64,000 bases of DNA. Source: Dryocosmus kuriphilus. Taxonomy: Eukaryota; Arthropoda; Insecta; Hymenoptera; Cynipidae. Of this stretch, positions 44,641 to 57,709 are shown piece after piece. The stretch is taken from NCBI GenBank assembly GCA_038277395.1, contig CM076189.1, forward strand, positions 78,109,421-78,173,420. The letters run 5' to 3'. Positions within the stretch are counted from its first letter, which is position 1, and each line of letters begins with the position of its first letter. The translations under genes were made by a program, and so were the position numbers. The notes below the pieces were generated by a model, which was given only the letters and a program-made list of their open reading frames with translations, was not told the DNA's origin and did not search any database.

Positions 44641-46075
44641 GATGAAGGTACTTACAGTGTTTCACTCATAATAGCAAAAGCTAAGGTCAGCCCTGCAAAA
44701 ACCATGATTATCCCAAATCTCGAGTTAAGTGATGTCGCTCTTCTTGTGAAATTAGCCTGCCATATAAAGAGCTTATATTACCTCAAGGCTTTACCCGTTT
44801 ACTCCTGGTCTAATAGCCGAATTTTCCTTGCTTGCCTACGAAAGCATCCCTGCTACTGGAAAACCTTCGTTGCGAATCGCGTATCTCTCATTCAAACCGA
44901 GCTGTCCTCGGCTGAGCGGAAATGCGTACGGAGTAATCAAGCCCCAGCTGGTCTGGCAACTCGCGGAGTCAAACTTTCGAATCCTGAGCAATCTAATTCC
45001 TTGTGGCAAGGTCCCAAGAATCACACTTTTTCTGCAGAAATGTGGCGAAAACGAACAAACATTCGGCAAATATTATATAAGCAAGGCCAATCAAGTGAGC
45101 CTGAAATACTAATGCAATTCTCGACTCTAACGCGGCTGATAAGATTTATAGCGTATCATCTTCGTCTTCTCTTAAGATTACGGAAACGAAAGAATGGAAA
45201 GTTTGCCACTGCTTCCTTTCTCACAACATCAGAACTTTTAGATGCCGTATCGTAATTTTTCGTTTGGCTTAAGCACAACACTTTCACTCAGAAATCGCGT
45301 TGTTAAACACAAGGGATCTTTACCTAAGAGGAGTAAACTTAGAAAATTAAATACTTTTCTGGGAAAGAAAGACGGTGTATTTCGAGTTGGAGGTCGATTG
45401 TCATACTCTAGCTTTTCTCGGCAAATCAAGCACCCTCCAATTTACCTCATTCTTAGGCTCTCAGTCATCTTTTCGTTCAACATGCACATATTTCCTCTCT
45501 TCACGGTGGACCCACCTTAAATCTAAGTTTGTTACTCCGACATGCGTGGATATTAGGTACATTGCGCTTAGTTAAGTATGCATTTAGATACTGTGTAATT
45601 TGTCAACGTCTAAAGCCCCGCTTAGCTTCACAATTAATGGGCAATCTTCTTAAGCATCGAATCACACATTCTCGACCTTTCATCGTTACTGGCTTAGATT
45701 GTGCTGGACCAATCAATGCACGCACAACAAAGGGCCGGGGGCATCGCTTATCAGAAGGATCGCGCCAATTTCTAACACCTGTTAGTGGTGGCTCAGCACA
45801 GCCTTTAGTTGCGATTGATTTTACCTATCATTGCTGCTTCACTTAAAAACTCAGGTACAATCACGGGAGAATGCATCATCGTGGATTCGTGTTATGTTAC
45901 CAATTCGTGTCTCAGTTTTGAATGGAGCTTATATACTGATAGTTATCCATCTCAAGTAATCTCAGATCCGGGAATGGTGCATACATTGATGTGCTATATA
46001 CCCGTCCTGTGGACGAAGGCGGACGGAATTTCCAGAGCAACATTCCTAATACTAATACTACATATTTTCTTATAA
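44640..46075 (+). pseudogene. BEL/Pao RNase H to integrase region, broken and 3' truncated
   Basis: After fragments with LPVYSWSNSRIFLACLR and PAGLATRGV-type blocks, the frame 45242-45520 has GKKDGVFRVGGRL, the usual block before the integrase zinc finger. The frame 45529-45846 has FRYCVICQRLKPRLASQLMG and RPFIVTGLDCAGPI (first integrase aspartate). A jump near 45735 replaces the core that follows, and only a C-terminal scrap (45880-46075) remains before the 3' LTR. Confidence 0.8.
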
Positions 46076-46542
46076 ATAATGCAAATTAACTGAACGTTTA
46101 TTATCCTGATGGAAAAGTTAGATGAGTCGAGCCTGAAAGCTCAGAGTGAGTAGTGCTGTTTCGGGAAGCGTATTCAGTTTTTAAGTAGTTCGTTTTCTTT
46201 GGCGTTCTACAAAGGTAGCTGTCCCAACTTTGTAGTGATTATTCTTTTCAGCATTGTGTGTCCTTTCTCGCGGATTGGTTGTGTTTCTTACTGGATTGGT
46301 GTTGTTTCCTTTTTGATTACTGTGAGCATGGATGTTAGTGTCTTCTAATTTTACTTTAGAGCTCTAAAGGGATTTTTCCTCCACTCGCTGAGTGGATATT
46401 TTTTATGCCGGGTAATAAACATGATTCGTTTTCTCTCTTACTAACCTTATTCTTCTTATATCTGGCCCACCTGTCTGATCTGACTTGTCCCCTTTAAGTT
46501 AATTGTTACTATTAATATATTCTTTATTCATTATAAGTTCAA
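46045..46542 (+). repeat. 3' LTR of the BEL/Pao element
   Basis: It starts at CCTAATACTAATACTACA, matching the 5' copy, and ends at TTATAAGTTCAA. An AATAAA-like word (GGGTAATAAACA) lies within. It is shorter than the 5' copy by about 140 bases. Confidence 0.7.
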
Positions 46543-46549
46543 AAGGGCA

Positions 46550-47880
46550 ATTATGGTAAAACTGTGTTTTTGCGATTTTTGATTTTTTGAATTTTCGAAA
46601 GTTCGTAAGGTTATTGACATTTTTGAATTTTTTAGTGACTTTAATGTTTTCGGCGTTTTTCATATTGCTGACGATTTTACGTATTTCTGGTTTTTGAAGT
46701 GTTTGACGCTTTCGAGGTTTTTTCTATCTTTGTATTTTTGACACTTTGAGGTTCTTGAAGTTTTTAAGGTGTTTAAAGTTTCTAAAGTTTTTGAGGTTTT
46801 TGATGTGTTTAAGTTTTTTGAAGTTTTCGAGACATTTGAGGTTTTCGAAGATTTTGAAGTCCTTGAAGTTTTTGAAGTTTAGAAGGTTTTTAAAGTTTTT
46901 GAACTTTTAAGGCTTTTGAGCTTTTTGGAGTTCTTCAGTTTTTTTTTCATTATTGAAATTTTTTACGATTTTTAGGTGTCTAATGTTTTTGAGAGTTTTG
47001 AGCTTCCTGAGCTTTTAGATATTTCAATATCTTTGAGGTCTGTGTGTTATTAGTTTTTCTTTGAGGTTTTTTAGGCTTTTGCCTTTTTCAGATTTCTGGG
47101 ATTTTTTAGTTTTTTGCTGTTCTTTAACGTTTTGGTTCTTTGAAGTTTTGAAAGTTTTTGATTTAACTGGGATTTTTGAGGTTTTTAGCTCTTTTGAGGA
47201 TTTCGATATTTTCAAAATTTTTAAGGTTTTTGACGTTTATGAGCTTTTTTATTTTATTTTATTATTTTTTGAGTTTTTTGGCATTCTAAAGGTTCTTAAG
47301 GTTTTCGTGGCTTTGGAGAATTTTCACGTTTATGAAGTTTTCTTGGCTTTTGATTTTTTTGAGTGTTTCGAGGTATTTCAGACTTTTTGCGTTTTCATGT
47401 TTCTGATTTATTTGCACTTTTTGATTTTCCTATTTTTTATAAGTTTGTGAGGTTATTGACATATTTGAGTTTTCTAACGAGCTTGAGGTTTTTAAAGTTT
47501 TTGAGCTTTCATCGATTTTAAAACATTTGGCGTTTTTAGAGGTTTTGAGGTTTGAAGTTCTTTATTTTTTATCTTTGTTTTGTTTTTAAACTCTTCGATG
47601 CTTTCGAGGTTAATGACTTTACTATGTTTTTTAACGATTTCGGTGTTTTTAAGGTTTATGAGCTTTTTAAAATCTTTCACGTTTTCGAGGTTTTGGTGTT
47701 TTTATTTTTTGAGAGTCCTTCATGTTCTTAAGTGTTTTGATATTTTTCGACGGTTTTAAGGTTCTTGAGGTTCTTGAGATTTCTATTCTTTCTGATTTTC
47801 TTAACGATTTTGAGATTCTTGGATTTTTACAGGGTCCAAAGTTTTTAACGTTTTTTTTTTTAGCTTTTTAGGTCCTGGAA
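46550..47880 (+). repeat. Low-complexity array, TTTTTGAGGTTTT words (left arm)
   Basis: The array runs 1.3 kb and consists of imperfect 8-13 bp copies of GAGGTTTTTGAAGTTTT type. Long frames on both strands (for example 47061-47450) are translations of this array and are not genes. It is the reverse-complement counterpart of the array at 52830-54340 across the satellite between them. Confidence 0.75.
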
Positions 47881-47944
47881 GATTTTTAGATCTTTTGAGG
47901 TGGATTGGTAGTAGCATAGGTAGCAACTGTTTAAAAGTGAAAAA

Positions 47945-50900
47945 AAAAAAATTTGAATAGAATGTACTTTCAAAAATAATATTTCGCAAGTAAATAAAAA
48001 TACAACCTCAATCTTATATTTAAAAAAAACGGTCCTAAGATATGTGAAGTGAAGCTCTTGGAAAATTTGTTGACGTAGTATAGGGAAGTGACGTATCTCC
48101 TCTAGAGCATGTGAGTTGGCATAAACTAAATTTTTTTCGAAAATATGTCCAAAAGTTTTAAAAGTATGAAATACATGACAGCAGTTGATATGATGAGAAC
48201 TAATAATACCATTTTTTCGAAAACAGTCTAACTTCGCAGCAAGAAGCACGCGCAATGATTATAAAATATGCTCCAATATGTTCATTATTTTACACGTATA
48301 ATAACGACTTACGTGGCGCTTTCAGAGTATGTAAGTCGGCATGGACTGAATTTTTTAGAAAATGTACGCCAGAAACTCCATTTTTTAGAATAATTGACGA
48401 AAAGCGATATTAAAAGAATCAATAAGACCATTTTTCATATCACCGTATTACTACGCAGCAAGACGCACTTGCAATGATTGTAACACATGCATCAATATGT
48501 TCAGTATTTTGCACGTATAATGACTTACGTGACACTTCTAGAGTATACAAGTTGGCATGAACTGGATTTTTTAGAAAATATATACCAAAAACTACGTTTT
48601 TTAGATTAACTGACAAAAAGTGTAAGTAAAAGAATCAATAATACCATTTTTTATATCAATGTATAACTAGCCGGCAAGACGCACGTGGAATGATCGTAAC
48701 ATATGCTACAATATGTGTTCATTATATTACACGTTCAATGACTTACGTGGCACTTCTAGAGTATGTAAGTTGTCATGAACTGAGTTTTTTAGAAAATATA
48801 TCCCGAAAACTCTGTTTTTTAGAATAATTGCAAAAAGTGTTTCTAAAATAATCAATTAGACCATTTACCATATAACCGTATAACTGCCGTGCAAGAAGCA
48901 CGCGCAGTGATTGTAACATATGCTAAAATATGTTCATTATGTTAAAAGTAAAATGACTTACGTGGTACATCAAGCGTATGTGAGTCGGCATGAACTGACT
49001 TTTTCGAAAATATATCCCAATAGCTCCATTTTATAGAATAATTGACAAAAAGTGTTATTACAAGAATCAATAAGACCATTTTTTATATCAGCATATAAAT
49101 ACGCAGCAAGGCGCACACGCAATGATTCTAACATATGCTACAATATGTATATTATGTTACACGTATAATAACTTGCGTGGCACAACTGGGGTATATAAGT
49201 TGGCATGAACTGAATTTTTCGAAAATATATCCCAAAAGCTCCATTTTTTGGAATAATTGACAAACAGTGTTATTAAAAGAATCAATAAGACCATTTTTTA
49301 TATTCGCGTATAACTAGGCAGCAAGACGTACTTCCAATGATTGTAACATATGCTACAATATGTTCAGTATGTTATACTTATAACGGCTCACGTGGCACTT
49401 CTGGAGCATTTAAGTTGGCATGAGCTGAGTCTTTCAGAAAACATATCCCGAACACACCATGTTTTACAATAGTTTACAGAAAGGGTGATGAAAGGAATCA
49501 ATGAGACCAACCTTTATATCACCGTATAACTGTGCAGCAAGACGCACGTCGAGTGATTGTCACATATGCTTCAATATGTTCATTATGTTACACGTATAAT
49601 GACTTGCGTGGCACTTCAAGTGTAGGTAAGACGGCATGAACTGACTTTTTAGAAAGAGTTTCCCAAAAGCTCGATTTTTTAGAATAATTGACAAAAAGTG
49701 TTATTAAAGAATCAATAAGACCATTTTTTATATCAGCGTATAACTACGCAGTAAGACTGACTTGCAATGATTGTAACTATGCTACAATATGTTCAGTATG
49801 TTATACGTATAACGGCTTACATGGCACTTCTGGAGCATGTAAGTTGGCATGAACTGTACTTTTTAGAAAATATTTCCCAATAGCTCGATTTTATAGAATA
49901 GTTGACAAAAAGTGTTATTAGAAGAATCAATAAGACCATTTTTTATATCAGCATATAACTACGCAGCAAGGCGCACGTGCAATGATTCTAATATATTCTA
50001 CAATATGTATATTATGTTACACGTATAATGACTTTCGAGAGACATCTAGAGTATATAAATGAACTGAATTTTTCGAAAATATATCTCAAAAGCTCCATTT
50101 TTGAGAATAATTGACAAAAGGCGTTATTAAAGGAATCAATAATACCATTCTTTATATCACCGTATTACTACGCTGCAAGACGCGCTTGCAATGATTGTAA
50201 CACATGCTTCAATATGTTCAATATGTTACACTTATAATGACTAACGTGGCAAATCATGAGTATGTAATTCGACATGAACTGAATTTTTCGAAAATACATC
50301 CCAAGAGCTCCATTTTTTAGAATAATTGAAAAATTGTTATTAAAGAAGTCAATAAGACCATTTTTTATATCAGCGCACGGAGAAAAATAATTTGCAGGGA
50401 CAGCAATTTTTTTGCTACCCTAGCAAAACTTATTTGTTGATATACAGCATACAAATTTATTTGCTGTAAGTACAAATTTAAATTGCTACTATGATTTTGC
50501 TAGCACAACAAATCTTTCTTGCTGTCATTAGCAGTCCCAGTTTGCAGCAATATGAATCAGCTAAGTATGTCTTGCAACGTTTGCAAATCCAAATTTGCTA
50601 TAACAGTCACTTTCGATTGCTAAATCTACGGGAGGGACTACAGTGGGCACGGGGACATGAGTCGCCTTTAGGACATCCTGAAGACGTCCCTATAGGACTT
50701 CTATGTCCGTCTTAATGTTTCTTTTAAACGTCACATGTCATAAAAACGTCCTTAGGACACGGAATGTTCAACACAAAACCACAAAACTTAAAATCAAAAT
50801 TTTACCTTGAAAAGTTCGGACTAACTCTTCTGATCCGCACCAGCGAATCAGTAGAGATTCTGTGGTCTCTCATCAGCCATCACTGTCACTTTTGAAATAC

Positions 50901-52240
50901 TTTTGAAAATACACTACCTACACGATCTGTACCGTTATATCCTAGTGCTCATTACACACGCGTCCATTGCCGCCATATTGGCCATATTGGCGCCAATTGT
51001 AAGCATTCGTTTGTTGGCCGAGCAAAACAGTCAGCTGCCGCAGCAAGTTTCTACGCACAGCAATACGAATTAGTAATGAGAGCAAGTTTCCTTGCAACCC
51101 CAGCAACTTATATCAACTAATTTTTTTTGGCATTACAACTACATGAAGTTTGCTGCGATAGCAGTGAATTTGCTATATTAGCTAGTCGTATTGTTGTCAA
51201 TACAAAACAATGTTTAGCAACACGAAAATTGCTGGGCTAGCTGAACCGTTTCTCTTCGTGCGTATAACTACGCACCAAGACGCACATGCAATGATTGTAG
51301 CATATGCTACAATATGTTCATTATGTTACACGTATGATGACTTGCGTGGCACTTCAAGTGCATGTAAGTCGGCATGAACTGACTATTTGGAAAGAATTTC
51401 CCAAAAGCTCGATTTTTTAGAATAATTGACAAACAGCGTTATTAAAAAAATCAATAAGACCGTTTTTTATATCAGCGTATTACTACGCAGTAAGACTGAC
51501 TTGCAATGATTGTAACATATGCTACAATATGTTCAGTATGTTATATGTATAACGGCTTACATGGCACTTCTGGAGCATTTAAGTTGGCATGAACTGAGTT
51601 TTTTAGAAAATATTTCTCTATAGCTCGATTTTATAGAATAGTTGACAAAAAGTGTTATGAGAAGAATCAATACGACCATTTTTTATATCAGCATATAACT
51701 ACGCAGCAAGGCGCACGTGCAATGATTCTAATATATTCTACAATATGTATATTATGTTACACGTATAATGACTTTCGAGGGACATCTAGAGTATATAAAT
51801 GAACTGAATTTTTCGAAAATATATCTCAAAAGCTCCATTTTTGAGAATAATTGACAAAAGGCGTTATTAAAGGAATCAATAATACCATTCTTTATATCAC
51901 CGTATTACTACGCTGCAAGACGCACTTGCAATGATTGTAACATATGCTTCAATATTTTCAGTATGCTACACGTGTAATGACTTACGTGGCACTTCTAGGG
52001 CATGTAAGTTGCCGTGAACTAAATTTTTTTCGAAAATGTATCACAGAAATTCTAGTTTATAAGAAAGTTGATAACAATTGATATTATAAGCATTAATAAA
52101 GCCATATCTTATCTACCGTATAAATGCGCACCAAGACGCATCTGCAATGGTCTTAACATATGGTGCACCTTTTTCGAAGTGAGATAAAAATTTGAATGGA
52201 AGCTGCTTTAAAAAAAAAAAAATCAATTTGCGAATATAGT
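47945..52240. repeat. Satellite array, about 215-bp monomer, four-monomer higher-order period
   Basis: About 15 monomers share ACTACGCAGCAAGACGCAC, CAATGATTGTAACATATGC, ACGTGGCACTTCTAGAG, GTTGGCATGAACTGA and GAATAATTGACAAAAAG. The word GCGCACGTGCAATGATTC-TAATATATTC recurs exactly at 49971 and 51711, 1740 bases apart, which is 855 after removing the 885-bp insert: four monomers. The variant near 49095 lies another four monomers before. The array is edged on both sides by similar AAAATTTGAATRGAA words (47950 and 52188). Confidence 0.85.
50376..51260. mobile_element. 885-bp non-autonomous DNA element with CACGGAG/CTTCGTG ends
   Basis: It begins CACGGAGAAAAATAATTTGC and its complementary end begins CACGAAGAGAAACGGTTC. 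Further in, both ends carry a CAGCAATTTT word. The satellite monomer continues exactly across it, with CG present on both sides (50374-50375 and 51261-51262), a 2-bp target duplication. There is no transposase. A CAC start with a 2-bp duplication would suit the CACTA/EnSpm-like group, but I cannot assign it firmly. The frame 50491-50715 is not considered coding. Confidence 0.75.
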
Positions 52241-52830
52241 CGATATGCTGATGTAAGACATTTCAAAATATGAGTGAGTTTGTATTACAATCTGTTCTAC
52301 TTGCCAATAGAATTGATATGTACCATAAAGGTAAGAAACAAAACACAAACTGAAGCCTTCATCTTGCTAAACACAGTCACAAATCATAGACAATTTCTTG
52401 AACCAAATCTGCTTGCTTATATACTAACTTCTATCTCATTTTTGACAAACATGTTTGTCTGCATTTAGGTGGCGGGATGTGTTTAGGACAGTAAATCTTT
52501 GAATAAATTATTTTTTACCGTCTATGAAGTGAGTAATCTTCATTTACTCACCTTGAAATCTACATGTGTTTCACCAAACAGAAACGAATCGCGATGATAT
52601 GACAGGACGAAAACTGTGTTCGCTGCGCGGCAAGGCCCGTTTATTGTTTCAATAAGCTTAAAAATACCTTTCACAATCGTGTTTTTTTGATTAGGCTTCT
52701 ACACTTGTCATGTATACTATTTCCATGCCATATTGAAAAACTTGACAAAACTATTCTAATTGTTTTCGTTATTTTTGAAGCGGTTTTTGAATTCATTTTT
52801 CAAGTCAAGTTTTTCAGTGCGACACAGAAG
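52240..52830. other. Spacer between satellite and right arm, nothing recognised
   Basis: A 64-codon plus frame (52274-52468) starts with a hydrophobic run, but no splice or family support is visible. The rest is featureless. Confidence 0.3.
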
Positions 52831-54345
52831 AACACAAAACCTCAAAAAGCTTGAATATCTCAAAAACATCGAAAACCTTAGAAACTTGAATGAATCAAGA
52901 ATATCAGAAAACTTAAAAGCCTGGAAAAAATCAAACACTTCAAAAATCTCAAAAGTCTCGAACGCTTTAAAAACCTTGAGAACCTAAAAAGCCCCAAAGA
53001 CTTCAAGCACCTCAAAGACCTTCAAAGCCTCAAAAGGTTAAAAAACGTCAAATACCTCAGAAACCTCAGAATCTTAAAAAACCTCAAGAACTTGAAAAAT
53101 GTCAAAAAAGTCAAGAACATCAAAAACCTCAAAAACCTCAAAGACTTAAAGGCTGCAAAAACCTCAAAAATTCCAAAAAAGTCGAAAGCATCAATTACCT
53201 CGAATGCCTCGAAGTTTCAAAAACCGCTGAAACCACTAAAATCCGAAAAGTATCAAAATCCTCAAATACCTTAAAAAGGCTGAAAACCTAAAACCCTTTA
53301 AAAGCCTCAAAATCGTCAAAATCGGCCAAACTTACAAAAACCGCAAAAACCTCAGAATTTTCGAGAAGATAAAAAGATCCAGTAAATCAAAAGCCTCAAA
53401 TATGGCTAAATCCTCCAAAACCTCAAAAATCTTAAAAACCTCAAAACACTTAAAAACCTAAAAAAGAACGTCGAAAATTTCAAAAACATCAAAAACCTGA
53501 AAAAGATCAAACACCACAAAAACCTTCAAAACGACAAAAACTACAAAATCGTTAAAACAGTCAACAATCTTAAACCGTGAAAAATCATAAAAATTTGAAA
53601 ATGCTCAAATACATCAAAAACCTTGAAAGGCTGAAAACCCCCAAAACCTGGAAGAAGAGTCAAAACAATCAATACCGTTGAAGACATCAAGAATCTCCAA
53701 AACTGCAGAAACATTTTAAAAAATGAAGCACTTCAAAGACATAAAAAAAAATCTTAGAAACTCCAGTCTCCAGATCCTTGAAAAATACCAGTTACATAAA
53801 AAGCCTCTAAAGCCTCAAAAACTTCAAAATCCTGAAAAACCTGAAAATCATTAAAACCTTAATAACCCCTACAAGTTGAAAAATCTTAAGACCCACAAAT
53901 GTCAAAAACCTCAAAAACCTCAAGAACTTCAATGAACACGAAAGATTCGAATAACTCGAAAGCCACAAAAATGTCAAAAATATCAGAAATCGCAAAAACC
54001 ACAAAAACGTCAAAACATCTGAAGCCCCTAAAATTCAAAAACTTTAAAAAGAAATAATGTTTAGAAACCTCAAAGACATCCAAGGTATGAAAACCTTTAA
54101 AAACATCAAAAACTTCAAAGACCGAAAAAATCAAAAATCAGAAATCATCAAAAACCTTAAAAAGGCCAAATACCTGGAAACCGATGAGAAGCTCAAAGAC
54201 GCTAAAAATGTAAAAAATCTCAAATATTTCAAAAACTTCCAAAACTTCAAAAACTACAAAAACCTTGAAAATCTCAAAAACGACAAAGAACTCACAATTT
54301 TCAAAATCATGAAAAACCTCGAGAACTTCAAAGACCTAAAAAACA
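52830..54345 (-). repeat. Low-complexity array, CTCAAAAACCTC words (right arm)
   Basis: The array is 1.5 kb of imperfect AAAACCTCAAAAACTTC copies, the reverse complement of the vocabulary at 46550-47880. It translates into lysine- and leucine-rich peptides (for example 54057-54662) that are not genes. Confidence 0.75.
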
Positions 54346-54349
54346 CAAC

Positions 54350-55260
54350 TATTTTATTGCACTTTGAATTTTATGGTGTTTATATTTCTATTAATTTTAT
54401 TTTTAGGATACTTTTTTTTATTCAGAAGTCAATTACAAACTTTTGTTTCACAATTCAAATTTATTCTTCGAAAATTCTACTGCCACATATTTGTTCAAAA
54501 ATTATTTATTTTTTTTTGTTTCACAATTCCAATAATCTGTTTAAAATTTGTCCTTTTCAGTTAAAAATTAAACTACAACGTATAAAATCAACCTTTGATG
54601 TCGAAAGTATAACACGTTTTAATCAAAAAATCATTTTGTTATTTAAGAATGTAACTTTTTAAATGAAAGATTCAAATATATTCGCTCAAGTCAATTTTTT
54701 GCTGTTGAAAATTCAACTCTTTTCCGTCTCAAAAACAAGTTTTTGAGGATGGAAATTCAATTATGAATTTTGTGCATGAGAATTTATAATTTCTTGATGA
54801 AAACTGAACTATCTTTGACAGGAAATAATATTTTTACGTTCAAGTAAATTACAATGTTTTTGCTTGAGAATTCATCTTTTTTATTTAATAATTCATTCGT
54901 GTGCCTGAAAATCAATTTTTTTTGTTGGAAGTTCGTCTTGAGTCAAAATCAAAATGCTTTATTGAAATCTTTCTTCGTTTGATGATTTTCTTTTTTTTTT
55001 TTTTTTGCGGAAAAATAATCCTTTTCGGCTCAAGTCAAGTAAAACATTGTTATTTGAGAATTCACCTTTTCTGGTTGAAAATTCAACGATTTTGTTTTTA
55101 AAAAACGTGTTCAAATAAAAAGTCATCTTTTTTATTGAAAACTTCACATGTTTAAACTTAAAAATTCGAATTTATTGGTAGAAATTTAAACTGCTACATT
55201 TTTTTTTTGTTGAAAAAGTTTTAAATGACTATTTATGGACTGACATTTTCATTTTCGAAA
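54350..55260. repeat. Degenerate TTGAAAATTCAACT array
   Basis: The array has the same family of words as 28950-30180 and 33250-33720, with T-runs. It is interspersed with frames that are not credible. Confidence 0.65.
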
Positions 55261-55980
55261 CTGAAGTATCTTGTCTACCTTCAAAGTTTAGTTATTATGA
55301 AAACTCCAAGAATTACGTGATTTCTAATTGAAAGCTTTCAAAATTAATAGATTCAAAATTGGAGCATTCATTTAAACAATTTGGATGTGTTTGATCTAAG
55401 TACCTTGCGTTCACAGACTTCTTCGTAAATTACAGTTTTTTATTTGCTGATACGTGGTAGATAAGAACTTTATTTATAGTATTGGGTATCGTTACTTTTT
55501 CGTTGTCTAAGTTTTAAATTGTCTAAAGAAATATAAGAGGAAGGAAAAAAAAAATATATATATATGCATATATACATGTTCAGATTTTGAGTCTCAAGGA
55601 AGGTGTGCACAGTGAATATAATGCGTTGTGCAATATCTATAAGTACGGAGTTCATTCAAGTCAATATGATACTCTCCGTTGAGGCTACACTTCATAGGAA
55701 CGTGTCCAGTGAAAAACTACTGCGTAGTCTAGTCTAGCACGCCTGGTCAGTCCCATCAACTAGTAGGCAGGCTGTAGGGGAAAAATGGATTCAAAATTTG
55801 GGATAGATTTATATAGAAGCAAATAATCAAAGAAATAGATGAATAAAGATGAATAATAAATGTTATATTAAAACAAATTAGAATTCATTAAAATCAAATT
55901 GAACAATAAGATATTCTTTTAGATTTCTAAAGTCTAGATAATCGATACGATGTTCGCACGATTTTCTCATAAGGCTGTGA
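55260..55980. other. Spacer, possible 5' flank of the Copia remnant
   Basis: A short TA run (55552-55565) is present. A GC-richer patch (55675-55780, with GGAACGTGTCCAGTG) might belong to a Copia LTR, but no second copy was found after 59700. No gene is supported. Confidence 0.3.
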
Positions 55981-56130
55981 AAGCTTTCCGGTATTGTACA
56001 TGTGTACCAAGACGAAGGGTAAGAGTATCAAATGCTTCGATAACTCCGAAAGGAAATCACATGCCACTTCTCAAATATTAATAGAATATTTGGTATTTTT
56101 AGAAGTTCGTTTGAAGAAGAAAGAAGGGAG

Positions 56131-57640
56131 CATGGACAACAACGACGGCTCAGATGCTGCACATCAACAACTGCAACAGCAGCAAAAGGAAATGCAGATT
56201 GGAGGTACTCCTCCAGGAACCCCTTCTGGCCTTGCACGAATTAATCCACACAACAGCAATATACAAGGTAAAATAAATAAGAGCCTATATATATATATAT
56301 ATATTCCATTTAGAAGAATTAGAAGTTGCAATTACAAAAAATTCAAAATGTAGAAGTGCGGTTCCGCCACTAGAAGTGAAAACATAGAAGTTGAAGTAAG
56401 ACCCAGACATTCAGTAGACGCTTATTTATTGATTAGACGGAAACCATAATCCCTCAGTGACATCCAGTATTGTAGCTCTCAATAGAAGGTGAGATCTTGA
56501 GACAAATATAAACCAGAGGACTGTGATGGAGGACTTGGCGGCTGGTGTCAACACAGTCTCTGGTTCTGTGACAGCCCACATCCAACAGGGCAGTTCACCA
56601 GCCCTTGGAGAAGACTTGCTGGGAGCAGTGGGCGCCCTTCAATAGAGATTGAGAAGCTGGACTCCACCGACGACAACAAGTACTCGAGCAGCGCACACAC
56701 TCCCATTGATTGATTGCATGGTGGAAACAACGAGAGAATTATGCTGAGCTGATGGGAGGAGTATTGAAACTGGCTCAGAGAGTGACAAAGAGAAACGACG
56801 AACTGGAGAGTACAAGGATTAGAAGATTAGAAGCAAATATGACACATCCCAATAATCCTCTATTACACCGTAACCTGATTTACTCCAATTTCAAATTCAA
56901 ATTCAAAACCCCAATAATTCCGCTAACTTGTTGAGCAGTACTGTACGAGATCCCTATCATGAAATTGCGAGTCAAGATGATTTTAGAAGAGAATTAAAAA
57001 TTACTTTAGGTGTTTTGAGCAAGACGATTGAGAAAAATTCTATCCCAGCGAAAACAAATATTAATAGATAATATAAATTAACAAGAAGCATGAATTTAGA
57101 TATTTGGTTTGATTATCTTATGTTTTTAAATGAAAGAAATCCCAAACTATTTTCTCAGTGATAAAAGAAACAAGAAAGTTAGAACGCAATATATCTAAAG
57201 TATCAATGAGAGCTAAACTATATTCCATAAAAATAAACAAAGGTGAAAAGGTAGATAGCTTTTGTGACAGATTTAATGCTGTAATTAGTGAATCAGAATT
57301 GTGTGCGTGAGAATTGCCTCTCACTGATTCTGAAAAGAGATGTGCATTTTATCAGGCAGTTTCTGAGAATTTCCCAAGGCTGAGTATAGCAAACACAATT
57401 AAGAAGTTAACCCCTAATGGTGGTTGTTTGACCCTAGATGAAATAGTAGAAACGGTATTACAGTTAGAGGCAGATGAAAATAGAAGATCTAGCGGAAACA
57501 GGAGCCCGCAGGATAACTTTGCCAATACTGGCAGGCACCAGCCACCACAATGGCAACTTGGCCCGAATGGCACCTCTTTCTGTTGCAATAGATTGGGCAT
57601 AATAAAGCAAACTTTTCATTAGAAGGTTCCGAGGAGTGTT
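56131..57640 (+). pseudogene. Copia gag remnant
   Basis: A glutamine-rich opening (MDNNDGSDAAHQQLQQQQKE, 56131) is followed by a GT-like junction and a 250-bp GC-richer interruption. Then come WWKQRENYAELMGGV, later LERNISKVSMRAKL-type text near 57180-57230, and the frame 57314-57622 with PLTDSEKRCAFYQAVSENFP and LDEIVETVLQLEADE. I infer gag from its position and helical character. The first piece could be an unrelated exon. Confidence 0.5.
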
Positions 57641-57709
57641 TCTGCTACATTTTCTAAAGAATAAGGAACCACACTGGTCAAAATTTCCCAAATGGACGTT
57701 ACGGCCAAA

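Larger units (their letters stand above)
40520..46542 (+). mobile_element. BEL/Pao LTR retrotransposon, degenerate, both LTRs present
   Basis: Two direct repeats of roughly 500-650 bp frame a gag-pol region typed as BEL/Pao by its gag, its protease followed by reverse transcriptase, and its H2C2-type integrase. Coding is broken into many frames. The 5' LTR shares with the 3' LTR the words GAGTAGTGCTGTTTCGG, GTAGTGATTATTCTT, TTTTACTTTAGAG and CCACTCGCTGAGTG. The divergence between LTRs is clear by eye, so the insertion is old. Confidence 0.88.

Noticed and set aside
47061..47450. 129-codon frame on the plus strand
   Set aside because: It is a translation of the TTTTTGAGG array, all F, V, L and D, with equally open frames on the other strand.
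54057..54662. 201-codon frame on the plus strand
   Set aside because: Its first half translates the CTCAAAAAC array into K- and N-rich repeats and the rest is T-rich spacer. No conserved motif.
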